Origin: an uncultured Pseudomonadota bacterium
GTDB taxonomy: Bacteria; Pseudomonadota; Gammaproteobacteria; Steroidobacterales; Woeseiaceae
Length of the DNA: 64,000 nucleotides
Reading direction: 5' to 3'
Assembly: GCA_913055625.1 (NCBI GenBank)
Contig: CAJXJW010000004.1
Location: 62,001 to 126,000 of the forward strand
Part shown: positions 1 to 7,996 of the stretch, piece after piece
How positions within the stretch are numbered: the stretch's first letter is position 1
How the letters are laid out: the number at the start of each line of letters is the position of its first letter
Program-made: the position numbers and the translations under genes
Notes under the pieces: model-generated
Seen by the model: the letters and a program-made list of their open reading frames with translations, nothing else
The model's database searches: none
Told to the model about the DNA's origin: nothing

Positions 1-259
1 GTCCGCGATGATGCTCGAGTACCTCGGCTGGACCGAGGCGTCCGCGCTGATCATGAAGGGCGTGGCGAACACGATCGCCGGCGGCGAGCTGACGTTTGAC
101 CTGGCGCGCCTGCGCGAGGCGATTCACCAGCCGAAGCGCAAGGAACGTCCGCACGGCAAGCAGGACGTCGAGCGCGAGCTTGCGCACCTCGTGCCCGGCG
201 CGAAGCTCGTCGGCACGCGCGGCTTCGGGGACGCGGTCATTCGCCACATGGACGACTGA
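1..259 (+). CDS. icd: isocitrate dehydrogenase (NADP), C-terminal end, partial
   Basis: Only the last 85 or so residues are present; the gene enters from the left edge in the frame that reads S-A-M-M-L-E-Y-L-G-W-T-E-A. This tail resembles the C-terminus of bacterial NADP-isocitrate dehydrogenase: the MMLEYLGWTEAS start, the later TFDLARL stretch, and the GTRGFGDAVIRHM ending correspond to the family's closing helices, which end in E-F-G-D-A-I-I. The enzyme would oxidise isocitrate to 2-oxoglutarate in the TCA cycle. No catalytic residues lie in this fragment, so the call rests on tail similarity alone. It stops four bases before the likely start of the next gene. Confidence 0.85.
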   Translation, partial: SAMMLEYLGWTEASALIMKGVANTIAGGELTFDLARLREAIHQPKRKERPHGKQDVERELAHLVPGAKLVGTRGFGDAVIRHMDD

Positions 260-263
260 GGCC

Positions 264-902
264 TTGCCGGACGCGCGCGTATTCGACGCGGGCTGCCGGG
301 ACTGCCCGCGGCTCGCGACGTTCCTCGACGACGTACAGGGGCGCTACCCGGACTACTACTGCCGGCCGGTTCCCCCGTTCGGCGATGCCGACGCGCGTTT
401 CCTGGTCGTTGGCCTCGCGCCCGGGATGCACGGCGCGAACCGCACGGGCCGCCCGTTCACGGGCGACCATGCGGGCATCCTGTTGTACCGCATGCTGCAC
501 GAGTACGGCTTCAGCAGCGCACCCGAGTCCGTCGCGCCGGATGACGGCCTGGAGCTCACGGGCGGCCGCATCACGAACGCGGTGAAGTGCCTGCCGCCCG
601 ACAACAAGCCGGTCGGTGCCGAAATCAACACCTGCAATCGCTTTCTCGCGGCCGAGCTGGCCACGCTGCCGGCCGGGGCGGTCGTGCTCGCGCTGGGTGG
701 CATCGCGCACCGCGCTATTATCAAGGCGGTTGGCGGGCGCCAGGCGGATTTCAAATTCGCGCACGGGGCCGTTCACGCGCTATCCGGTTTCCGGCTGCTC
801 GACTCCTATCACTGCAGCCGCTACAACACGAATACGGGGCGCCTGACCGAGGCGATGTTCGCCGAAGTCTTCGACCAGGCCCGCCTGATGCTGGAGCCGT
901 GA
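264..902 (+). CDS. uracil-DNA glycosylase, family 5 (UDGb-like)
   Basis: The product is about 212 residues. The segment GLAPGMHGANRTGRPFTGDH is the motif of family 4/5 uracil-DNA glycosylases, and the NRTGR-FTGD form points to family 5 (UDGb), which removes uracil and some other deaminated bases. A CRDCP pair and the later C-L-P-P/C-N-R residues could be iron-sulfur ligands as in that family. A second motif, DSYHCSRYNTNTGRL, matches the family HCSRYN signature near the C-terminus. The TTG at 264 is the only plausible start after the icd stop. The stop overlaps the uvrC start by GTGA, so the two DNA-repair genes are probably translated together. Confidence 0.85.
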   Translation: MPDARVFDAGCRDCPRLATFLDDVQGRYPDYYCRPVPPFGDADARFLVVGLAPGMHGANRTGRPFTGDHAGILLYRMLHEYGFSSAPESVAPDDGLELTGGRITNAVKCLPPDNKPVGAEINTCNRFLAAELATLPAGAVVLALGGIAHRAIIKAVGGRQADFKFAHGAVHALSGFRLLDSYHCSRYNTNTGRLTEAMFAEVFDQARLMLEP

Positions 903-2725
903 GCGACCGACCGACCTTCGATGCGAAAGACTTCCTGCGCCGGCTGACGCACCGCCCGGGCGTCTACCGCATGCTGAATGCCGCGCACGAGATCATCTAC
1001 GTCGGCAAGGCGCGCGACCTGCGCAAGCGCGTATCGAGCTATTTCACGCGCTCGCAGCAGGCACCGAAGACGGCGGTGATGCTCGCACAGGTGGCCAACG
1101 TCGAGGTCACGGTGACGAACACCGAGGCCGAAGCCCTGCTGCTCGAGAACTCGCTGATCAAGCAGCACCGGCCACGGTTCAACATCCTGCTGCGGGACGA
1201 CAAGAGCTACCCCTATATTTACGCGTCGACCGATCACGCGTTTCCGCGGCTGCGCTTCCATCGCGGACCACGCAAGGGGCCCGGCCGGTACTTCGGGCCG
1301 TACCCGGGGACGACGGCGGTCCGGCAGACGCTGAACGAGCTGCAGAAACTGTTCCTCATCCGCCCGTGCAAGGACAGCTTTTTCCGCAATCGCTCGCGAC
1401 CGTGCCTGCAGTACCAGATCAAGCGCTGCACTGCGCCCTGCGTGGGCCTGATCAGTGAAGAGGACTACGCGCAGGACTTCCAGGCGGCGCTGCAGTTCCT
1501 CGAGGGCCGCAGCGCGGACGTGATCGACCGGTTCGTCAGGCGCATGGAGGCGGCTTCGGCCGACCAGGCTTACGAGCAGGCGGCGCGCTACCGCGACCAG
1601 ATCGCGAAACTGAAGGAGGTGGCGGCGCGCCAGCTCGTGTCGCGCGACCGCGGCCAGGACCTGGACGTGCTCGGCTTCGCGGGCAACGGCGCCGTCACCT
1701 GTATCACGGTGCTGTTCGTGCGCAATGGCACCGTCATGGGCAGTCGGGACTATTTCCCGCGGACGGCCGGCGAGCGGGAGCCGGCCGACATCCTGAACAG
1801 CTTCGTCGCCCAGTACTACCTCGGGCGCGATGCGCCGAACGAGATCGTCGTCGGCTTCGAGATCGAGGACGCGGAACTCCTGTCCGCGACGCTGAGCGAG
1901 AAGAACGGCCGGAAGGTCGAGGTGCGTCATCGCGTGCGCGGCGACCGGCAGCGCTGGCGCGCGCTCGCCGACACGAACGCCGAGAACGGGCTGAACGTGC
2001 GCCTGGCCAGCAACGTGACGCTGAAGCGGCAGTTTCGGGCACTCGCGGAGGTCTTCGAGCTGGAGGATCCGCCCGATCGGCTCGAGTGCTTCGACGTCAG
2101 CCACACGGGCGGCGAGGCGACCGTCGCGTCCTGCGTCGTGTTCAACCAGGCGGGGCCGCTGAAAAGCGACTACCGCCGCTTCAACCTGAAGCCCGAGGCC
2201 GCGGGCGACGACTACGCGGCGCTGGCGGAAGCACTGCGCCGGCGTTACGCGCGGGTGCAGAAAGGCGAAGTGCCGATGCCGGACATCCTGTTCGTCGACG
2301 GAGGGCGCGGGCAGCTCGGCGAGGCGATGACCGTGCTCGCGGACCTCGAGCTGGCGTGGCTGCGGGTCGTGGCGGTGGCGAAGGGGCGCTCGCGCAAGCC
2401 CGGCATGGAGCAGCTGTTCCTGCCGGGACGAACGACCGCGCTGCGACTGCCGCCGGATTCGCCGGCGCTGCTGCTGATCCAGCAGATCCGGGACGAAGCG
2501 CATCGCTTCGCGATCACCGGCCACCGGCAGCGCCGCGGCAAGGCACGGCGTACATCACGCCTGGAAAGCATCCCGGGGCTCGGTCCCGCCCGGCGCCGCG
2601 AACTGCTGCGACAGTTCGGCGGTCTGCAGGGCGTGATGAATGCCGGCGTGGACGATCTCGTCAAGGTGCGCGGCATAGGGCGAACCCTTGCCGAAACCAT
2701 ATACAATGAACTTCACATCGAATAA
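899..2725 (+). CDS. uvrC: UvrABC system protein C (excinuclease subunit)
   Basis: UvrC makes both incisions in nucleotide excision repair after UvrAB has found the lesion. The product is about 608 residues, close to the usual 610. The N-terminal GIY-YIG nuclease is visible as GVYRMLN followed by IIYVGKARDLRKRV. A cysteine cluster (PC-K, RPCLQYQIKRCTAPCVG) follows, then a UVR-like region, the RNase H-like nuclease (ECFDVSH, DILFVDGGRGQL) and the C-terminal helix-hairpin-helix pair (SIPGLGPARRRELL, VRGIGRTLAE). The frame is open much further upstream, but GTG 899 fits the family N-terminus and overlaps the glycosylase stop. The gene is followed by pgsA, as in E. coli. Confidence 0.97.
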   Translation: MSDRPTFDAKDFLRRLTHRPGVYRMLNAAHEIIYVGKARDLRKRVSSYFTRSQQAPKTAVMLAQVANVEVTVTNTEAEALLLENSLIKQHRPRFNILLRDDKSYPYIYASTDHAFPRLRFHRGPRKGPGRYFGPYPGTTAVRQTLNELQKLFLIRPCKDSFFRNRSRPCLQYQIKRCTAPCVGLISEEDYAQDFQAALQFLEGRSADVIDRFVRRMEAASADQAYEQAARYRDQIAKLKEVAARQLVSRDRGQDLDVLGFAGNGAVTCITVLFVRNGTVMGSRDYFPRTAGEREPADILNSFVAQYYLGRDAPNEIVVGFEIEDAELLSATLSEKNGRKVEVRHRVRGDRQRWRALADTNAENGLNVRLASNVTLKRQFRALAEVFELEDPPDRLECFDVSHTGGEATVASCVVFNQAGPLKSDYRRFNLKPEAAGDDYAALAEALRRRYARVQKGEVPMPDILFVDGGRGQLGEAMTVLADLELAWLRVVAVAKGRSRKPGMEQLFLPGRTTALRLPPDSPALLLIQQIRDEAHRFAITGHRQRRGKARRTSRLESIPGLGPARRRELLRQFGGLQGVMNAGVDDLVKVRGIGRTLAETIYNELHIE

Positions 2726-2746
2726 GAACCCTCCAGCGGCAGTCCC

Positions 2747-3316
2747 TTGAAACTCAATCTCGCGACCATTCTCACGTTGTTCCGTATCGCGGCGATCCCG
2801 GTCGTCGTGATTTGTTTCTACAGCTCGATTCCGCACGCGCGGCCGATCGCGGCGATCCTCTTCGGTATCGCGGCCATCACCGATATGATCGACGGTTGGG
2901 TTGCGCGCCGCTACGGGCAGCAGTCCCGCTTCGGCGAGTTCCTCGACCCGGTCGCCGACAAGCTGATGGTCGTGATCGTGCTCGTGATGCTGGTCCAGGC
3001 CCAGTCGAGTCTGTGGGAAGACATCATTGCCATGATCATCATCGGCCGGGAGATCACGATCTCGGCGTTGCGCGAGTGGATGGCGACCGTCGGTGAGCGC
3101 GCGAACGTGCGGGTCGCGCTATCCGGCAAGATCAAGACGACGCTGCAGATGTTCGGTATCGCGTTCATGGTGTGGCAGGAACCGCTGTTTGGCATCGATA
3201 TCTACAAGCTCGGCTACGGGCTGCTGATCGTTGCCGCGGTGATGACGATCTATTCGATGTTCGTCTACCTGCGGGCCGCCTGGCCATCGATGAAACGCGA
3301 TGTGGGCGAGCCCTGA
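2747..3316 (+). CDS. pgsA: CDP-diacylglycerol--glycerol-3-phosphate 3-phosphatidyltransferase
   Basis: PgsA makes phosphatidylglycerol phosphate from CDP-diacylglycerol and glycerol 3-phosphate in the inner membrane. The product has 189 residues, normal for the family. The CDP-alcohol phosphatidyltransferase signature DG-x2-AR-x8-G-x3-D-x3-D is intact (DGWVARR, then GEFLDPVADK). Several hydrophobic spans follow. The start is TTG at 2747 and gives the typical opening MKLNLATILTLFRI. The next gene is on the opposite strand and converges, with nine bases between them. Confidence 0.96.
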   Translation: MKLNLATILTLFRIAAIPVVVICFYSSIPHARPIAAILFGIAAITDMIDGWVARRYGQQSRFGEFLDPVADKLMVVIVLVMLVQAQSSLWEDIIAMIIIGREITISALREWMATVGERANVRVALSGKIKTTLQMFGIAFMVWQEPLFGIDIYKLGYGLLIVAAVMTIYSMFVYLRAAWPSMKRDVGEP

Positions 3317-3325
3317 CGGCGACCG

Positions 3326-5644
3326 TCAGCGCTCGAGGCTCGCGAGCAGTTCATCGTCTTCCGTCCGCCAGGCCTCGCCGGCACGCTGTCGAAGCTCCCG
3401 CAGGATGCCCGCTGCACGGTCCCGGTCCCCGGTGGCCGCGGCCAGCCGGGCGTCCAGCCGCAGGAAATCCAGTTCCCTCCCGGCCAGCGGCCGCAGTTCC
3501 TCGACGTAGCCCGTCGCCGCGTCGAGGCGGCCGTCCTCGATGGCCATGCTCGCCAGGCTGCCGGCTGCCTGCGCCAACGTTCGACGATCGTTGCTGGCTC
3601 GCCCGTAGGCAAGCGCCTCGCCGTACAGCTCGCGCGCCCGCTCCGCATCTCCGCGGACTTCGGCGATCTTGCCGGCCAGCCAACGGGCGCGGGCTTCCGA
3701 CGCCGCATCCTGGTTCGCCACCGCCGCGGCAAGCAGCCCGGCCGCGAGTTGCTCGGCAAGCCCGACATCCCCGTTGTTCAGGGCGGCCTGCGCCAGGCCC
3801 AGGCGCGCGCCGCGCAGTCCGTCGGCATCATCGATGCCCGCGAAGATGGCCTCGGCCGCGGCGAACTCGGTGCGTGCGGCCGCATTATTGCCGAGGTCGA
3901 CGTCGACGAACGCGCGTTGCATGTGGCTGTCCGCGATCAGCAGCGGGTCTCCGTAGTCTTCAGCCGCGGCCGCAACGTCGTCGGCCTGCCGGCTTGCGCG
4001 CGTCAGGTCGCCGCGCTCGCGATAAACACCGGTCAGCGCGCTCATGGCGCTCAAGGCACCGCCGGGGTTGTCCAGGTCGCGGTAGATTTCAAGTGCCTGC
4101 TCGTGGCGCGCAAGTGCGCCGTCGAGATCGCCCATCCGCCGCAGGATCTTGCCGAGGCGGTTCAGCGAGGGCGCCTCGTAGCGTCGCTGGCCGTGCAGCC
4201 GGAAGTACTCGATGGCGCGCTCGGAATACAGGCGGGCCGCGTCGAGATCGCCGGCATGCATCAGCAGCCCGGCAAAGTTGTTGAGCAATTGGCCGGAGGG
4301 CGGAAGTTTCGCGTCGTCCAGCTCGGCGAGGGCCTGCTCGTAGTTCGCTTTCGCGGCCTCGACGCGCCCGTAGCGTGAATTGATGAGTGCCAGGTTCGTG
4401 AGAATCGTGGCACGGTCTTCCGCGTCTCCGCGTTCCGCGGCGACCTCGAAAGCCGCGTTGAAATCGGCCTCGGCCGCGGCGTAGTCGTTGCGGATGAGGT
4501 GCATCACGCCGCGGCTGTTCAGCGTGACGATGAGGGCGCGCGGATCCGCGCCGGAGCGCGCGTCCTCGTGCAGCTCGAGGAACAGCCGCTCGGCCTCTTC
4601 CCACTCCCTGAGGTCACGCGTGCAGAGCGCGATCTCATAACGCAGCCAGAACAATTCCGGCTGCTCCGCGCTTGCGAGCCGGAACATGTCCCGGGCGGCG
4701 GCGAGGTCGCCCTGTAGTTCGAGGTTCAGCGCACGCGCGTAGAGCTCGTTAACGAACGGGTCCGTCGAAACCTTGGCGAACCGTTCCTCGTCGGGCGGCG
4801 GTTGCGCGCCCTGCAGCAGCTCGCCGAGGACGTTGGCGAGGTCGGCTGCCAGCGCGGCGGGCGCGTCGCCGACGATGATGCGACGGACCTGGCGGCCGTC
4901 GGGCCCGGTCAGCACCGCCTCGATGCGGTCCAGACCATTGCGCCGGTCGAGCACGGTATACAGCACGGAGTCCGCATCGGCGCGCTGCCGCAGACGTTGA
5001 ACCAGGTCGGCATCGGGCGGCGCATCGAGCGGATTGCTGCCGATCGTCGCGAGTACCGGCCGCTCCTCGGCCACGCGCACGCCCTGTTCCTCGAGCATGC
5101 GTGCGAGAAGGCTCATGATCCCGACCCGCGCCCAGTCGAGCTCGGCATCCCCGGTGTGGTTCGTCACCGGCAGCACGGCGACCATGCCGGGGTCGGCGGG
5201 GGACGCCGAGTGTTGCAGCCACCAACCGAGGACGCCCGCGATCAGCAGGGTGGCCGCCGCGGCCGGCAACCAGCGTGCCGCGGACAGGCGGGTCGGCGCC
5301 GGCGGGTCCGCGATGGCGCTCGGCGCGGCCGAACCGTTCCCGACGAGATCGGCGGTGAAGCGATAGCCATGGCCGTGCAGCGTGCGAATGATCGCCTGGC
5401 TGTCCGCGTCGTCGCCCACGGAGCGGCGGGCCTTCATCACGCAACGGCTGAGGGCGGTCTCGGTGACGACCTGGCGGGGCCAGACGGCGTTCAGGAGCTC
5501 GTCCTTGCTGACCGCGCGGTCCCGGTGCTGCACCAGGTACAGCAACAGCTCGAACGCCTTCGGCTCGGTGTCGACCAACGCGCCGTCGCGGCGCAGTTCC
5601 CGGGCGGAATCGTCGAGCGCGTAGGCGCCGAATCGGTAGATCAC
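3326..5644 (-). CDS. CadC/ToxR-like membrane transcriptional regulator with TPR repeats
   Basis: The product has 772 residues. Residues 1-100 form an OmpR/CadC-type winged helix (FELLLYLVQHRDRAVSKDEL, ending HGHGYRFTADL). A single membrane span follows at about 124-143 (AARWLPAAAATLLIAGVLGW). A TolB-like segment and then many TPR-like helices (for example LNSRGVMHLIRNDYAAAEAD) fill the rest, which would lie in the periplasm. Such proteins read a periplasmic or protein-contact signal and bind DNA from the membrane. The start is GTG. It is divergent from the MddA-like gene at 5776 and could control it; that link is inferred from position only. Confidence 0.85.
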   Translation of the reverse strand: MIYRFGAYALDDSARELRRDGALVDTEPKAFELLLYLVQHRDRAVSKDELLNAVWPRQVVTETALSRCVMKARRSVGDDADSQAIIRTLHGHGYRFTADLVGNGSAAPSAIADPPAPTRLSAARWLPAAAATLLIAGVLGWWLQHSASPADPGMVAVLPVTNHTGDAELDWARVGIMSLLARMLEEQGVRVAEERPVLATIGSNPLDAPPDADLVQRLRQRADADSVLYTVLDRRNGLDRIEAVLTGPDGRQVRRIIVGDAPAALAADLANVLGELLQGAQPPPDEERFAKVSTDPFVNELYARALNLELQGDLAAARDMFRLASAEQPELFWLRYEIALCTRDLREWEEAERLFLELHEDARSGADPRALIVTLNSRGVMHLIRNDYAAAEADFNAAFEVAAERGDAEDRATILTNLALINSRYGRVEAAKANYEQALAELDDAKLPPSGQLLNNFAGLLMHAGDLDAARLYSERAIEYFRLHGQRRYEAPSLNRLGKILRRMGDLDGALARHEQALEIYRDLDNPGGALSAMSALTGVYRERGDLTRASRQADDVAAAAEDYGDPLLIADSHMQRAFVDVDLGNNAAARTEFAAAEAIFAGIDDADGLRGARLGLAQAALNNGDVGLAEQLAAGLLAAAVANQDAASEARARWLAGKIAEVRGDAERARELYGEALAYGRASNDRRTLAQAAGSLASMAIEDGRLDAATGYVEELRPLAGRELDFLRLDARLAAATGDRDRAAGILRELRQRAGEAWRTEDDELLASLER

Positions 5645-5775
5645 GCGCCGCAGCCCTCCGTCAGCAAATGGTCACGAATTCGTCCGTCCCCGGTCAGGAC
5701 TTAGCGCGCAGTGTACGACGAGAATGCAGGGCAGGCCACAAGGCCCCTGCAAACAAAGACTTACCGGAGACCACC

Positions 5776-6534
5776 ATGAAACGCACACTGATCTTTCTGT
5801 ACGGCGTCGCGAGCTATGCCCTGTTTTTCGGCTGCTTTCTCTACGCCATCGGCTTCATCGGCAACATCGGCGTACCGAAGGCGATCGACTCGGCGCCGCT
5901 CGCACCTCTCGGCACATCACTCGCCATCAACCTGGCGTTGCTCACGCTCTTTGCGGTGCAGCACAGCGGAATGGCGCGCCCCGCGTTCAAGCGCTGGCTG
6001 ACGCGCTTCATCCCGCCCCAGGCGGAACGCAGCACCTACGTGTTGCTGTCCACGCTGTGCCTCGGACTGCTGATGTGGCAGTGGGCGCCGCTCGGCGGCG
6101 TGATCTGGAACGTGACCACGAACTGGCTGGCGATCACCCTGACGGCGCTGTACTTCGCGAGCTGGGCGCTGTTGTTGTACGCGACGTTTCTCCTCGACCA
6201 TTTCGAGCTGTTCGGGCTGCGGCAGTCGCTGCACGCACTGATCGATCGTCCGATGGCGGCCATGGCGTTCAGGACCCCCGCGCTGTACCGGATCGTGCGC
6301 CACCCGATCTACGTCGGCTGGCTCGGCATCTTCTGGTTTACACCGACGATGACGGTGACGCACCTCGTCTTCGCCGTGGTGGCCTCGCTGTACATCCTGG
6401 TCGGCATCAAGCTCGAGGAGCGCGACCTGGAGGCCGCCCACCCGGAGTACCGCCAGTACAAGCGGAAAGTGCCGGCGCTGCTGCCGTCGTTCCGCCGCCG
6501 CCTGGCCGGCGGTGCCCGCGTGGAAACGGCCTGA
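5776..6534 (+). CDS. MddA-like methanethiol S-methyltransferase (NnrU/ICMT-type membrane protein)
   Basis: The 252-residue product has about six hydrophobic spans. Its C-terminal half carries YRIVRHPIYVGWLG and later LEERDLEAAHPEYRQYKRKV, the pattern of isoprenylcysteine-methyltransferase-fold enzymes. The VQHSGMARPAFKRWL segment is typical of the MddA/NnrU branch. MddA methylates methanethiol to dimethyl sulfide with S-adenosylmethionine. The frame is open upstream, but ATG 5776 sits behind a purine-rich ACCGGAGA and gives a clean membrane start. The nearest alternative is an uncharacterised NnrU-like methyltransferase; substrate cannot be read from sequence. Confidence 0.65.
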   Translation: MKRTLIFLYGVASYALFFGCFLYAIGFIGNIGVPKAIDSAPLAPLGTSLAINLALLTLFAVQHSGMARPAFKRWLTRFIPPQAERSTYVLLSTLCLGLLMWQWAPLGGVIWNVTTNWLAITLTALYFASWALLLYATFLLDHFELFGLRQSLHALIDRPMAAMAFRTPALYRIVRHPIYVGWLGIFWFTPTMTVTHLVFAVVASLYILVGIKLEERDLEAAHPEYRQYKRKVPALLPSFRRRLAGGARVETA

Positions 6535-6593
6535 TGGCCGGGCCCCGGCCGCGGGCCGGGGCCATTCCTCGAACCCGCTCAAGGAGACCTTTC

Positions 6594-6722
6594 ATGAACC
6601 TGTTTACCGACGCGCAGCGCCTTGCGTTACTGCGCCGGATCGGCACCGCTGCCTTCCTGTTCTTCCTGGTCAAGGGACTGTTGTGGCTTGCGGCGCCGTT
6701 CGTGTTCCTGCTGGCCATCTGA
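6594..6722 (+). CDS. small hydrophobic protein, 42 residues
   Basis: This small gene follows the MddA-like gene by 59 bases and has a strong ribosome binding site (AAGGAGA, six to seven bases before ATG). The product has a short charged head (MNLFTDAQRLALLRRI) and a single hydrophobic span to the end (TAAFLFFLVKGLLWLAAPF), so it should sit in the inner membrane. Its stop lies two bases before the tRNA-Gly promoter. No family is recognised. Confidence 0.6.
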   Translation: MNLFTDAQRLALLRRIGTAAFLFFLVKGLLWLAAPFVFLLAI

Positions 6723-6723
6723 C

Positions 6724-6751
6724 TTGACAGAGGCCGATTAGCGACTAGAAT
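6724..6751 (+). promoter_or_regulatory. sigma-70 promoter of tRNA-Gly
   Basis: A perfect -35 TTGACA (6724-6729) is separated by 16 bases from TAGAAT (6746-6751). Transcription would begin near 6758, eight bases before the tRNA. The tRNA is closed by its own terminator, so tRNA-Gly is an independent unit here. Confidence 0.8.
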
Positions 6752-6765
6752 TGCCGATCCTTTCC

Positions 6766-6841
6766 GCGGGAATAGCTCAGTTGGTAGAGCGCAACCTTGC
6801 CAAGGTTGAGGTCGCGAGTTCGAGCCTCGTTTCCCGCTCCA
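6766..6841 (+). tRNA. glyW: tRNA-Gly (GCC)
   Basis: A complete cloverleaf with encoded CCA: acceptor GCGGGAA pairs with TTCCCGC, the D arm is TAGCTCAGTTGGTAGAGC, and the anticodon stem CAACC/GGTTG carries loop TTGCCAA with anticodon GCC at 6799-6801. The T arm contains GTTCGAG. It corresponds by order to glyW of the E. coli uvrC-pgsA-glyW-cysT-leuZ locus. Confidence 0.98.
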
Positions 6842-6848
6842 GGTACCG

Positions 6849-6877
6849 AAACGCCCCTCTAGAGGGGCGTTTTTTTT
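6849..6877 (+). terminator. Rho-independent terminator after tRNA-Gly
   Basis: ACGCCCCTCT (6851-6860) is followed directly by its exact complement AGAGGGGCGT, then a run of eight T residues. It ends the tRNA-Gly unit; by symmetry it may also help stop the reverse-strand methyltransferase gene that ends at 6894. Confidence 0.93.
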
Positions 6878-6893
6878 GGTCCCGCGTCGCCCG

Positions 6894-7652
6894 TCAGGGC
6901 TTCCGGAAAAGCAGCGTGAAGCGGTCCGTGTTGCCCGTCACCGTGTGCCGGCCGACCTCGTACACCAACTCGTCGTCTGGCCGGTAGTGCAGGTCGGAAT
7001 AGCCCACGAACTCGAACCCCGCGTCGAGCATTTCCTTGATGACCAGCACCGGATCCAGGCGCCGGCGATTCTCGCTGTAGTCGGCCTGCATGTGGCGCCG
7101 GGTGTGATCCACCACGCCGTACAGGCCGCCTTGCTTCAAGGACCGGAAGACCGCGTCGTTCATCTTCTTGCGCGACTCCGCGTTGAAGTTGTGCAGGTTG
7201 CGGAACGTCAGCACCATGTCGAGATTCGTGAGCCCGAAATCGACGGCGTCGACCACGTAGAGGCCGATCGTATCGTCGCGACGCATGTTGTCGCCCGCGT
7301 CGACGACGGTGACCTTTCCGAAGCCCGGCTCCTTCAGGACACCCTCGCTGACGCGCCCGGTCCCCATCGAGACGTACAGCTTGCCGTTGTCGGCGAGGAC
7401 AGGGGCGAGAATGCGGGTGTACCAGCCGCCACCGGGAATCAGTTCCAGCACGCGCATGTCGTCTTCGAGGCCGAAGAACGACAGGGTCTCGAGCGGTCGG
7501 CGGTTCGCGTCACGGTCACGGTCGGCCTGCGGACGCGCCTCGGCCGCCATCGCCGCCTGCACCTTTGCGTCGATCGGGCCGGCACTGGCCGCGTGGGCCG
7601 CGACGAGGAGCAGGCTGGTGGCGACGAGTCGTGCCATCTTCGTTGCAGTCAT
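6894..7652 (-). CDS. exported class I SAM-methyltransferase-like protein
   Basis: The 252-residue product starts with a clear Sec signal peptide (MARLVATSLLLVAAHAASA). The mature part has a Rossmann methyltransferase motif I in the form VLELIPGGGWYTRILAP, followed by the expected acidic loops and a motif resembling DMVLTFRNLHNF. ATG 7652 is preferred to an ATG six codons upstream because GGAG lies seven bases before it. Exported proteins of this kind recur in proteobacteria but their substrate is unknown, and SAM is not normally available in the periplasm. It is the last gene of a reverse-strand trio with the 79-residue protein and the sialidase-like gene. Confidence 0.8.
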   Translation of the reverse strand: MTATKMARLVATSLLLVAAHAASAGPIDAKVQAAMAAEARPQADRDRDANRRPLETLSFFGLEDDMRVLELIPGGGWYTRILAPVLADNGKLYVSMGTGRVSEGVLKEPGFGKVTVVDAGDNMRRDDTIGLYVVDAVDFGLTNLDMVLTFRNLHNFNAESRKKMNDAVFRSLKQGGLYGVVDHTRRHMQADYSENRRRLDPVLVIKEMLDAGFEFVGYSDLHYRPDDELVYEVGRHTVTGNTDRFTLLFRKP

Positions 7653-7676
7653 TCGGAATCTCCGGTGCATGGAATG

Positions 7677-7916
7677 TCAGTTTGTCAGGACGCGCAGCGC
7701 GTCCGCGATCTCGGCAAGCAATGCGGCGCAATCTTCGGCGCCGGCAGGCCGGGACATGCCTTCCGTGGTGGCTATCTGGCGTTTCTCGACCTGGTCCTCC
7801 CAACTGCGCAGGATGTTGCGCTGTTGCTCGACGTCGAAACTGCTGTCGAGCACGTCGCGCGGGCGGTCGAAGACGTCGGCCGGATCCCCCATCGCATTGT
7901 CGTAGTCGTCGCACAT
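7677..7916 (-). CDS. small acidic protein, 79 residues, unknown function
   Basis: The sequence opens MCDDYDNAMGDPADVFDRP and is followed by a predicted helix-rich segment (VEQQRNILRSWEDQVEKRQI). The pattern of a P-x-D-V-(F/L) segment then Q-R-x-I-L-R-x-W is one I have seen in short proteobacterial proteins of unknown function, but I cannot name a family. There is no signal peptide or membrane span. It lies 80 bases after the sialidase-like gene and 24 bases before the methyltransferase, so it is probably co-transcribed. Confidence 0.7.
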   Translation of the reverse strand: MCDDYDNAMGDPADVFDRPRDVLDSSFDVEQQRNILRSWEDQVEKRQIATTEGMSRPAGAEDCAALLAEIADALRVLTN

Positions 7917-7996
7917 CAGCTACATCCGCAGGCGTATCAGGTTGCGTCCAATACTGACCGTCCACCCCGCGGATCGCAAGGCGCCGCGCCCGGCCA

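Noticed and set aside
821-2524. Long reverse-strand open frame across uvrC
   Set aside because: It mirrors the third-codon pattern of a GC-rich gene; its translation is Arg-rich and low in structure, while uvrC on the other strand has all its family motifs.
3172-4284. Forward frame across the TPR regulator
   Set aside because: Its translation is an Arg/Pro/Ala-rich shadow; the reverse-strand winged-helix/TPR protein explains the region.
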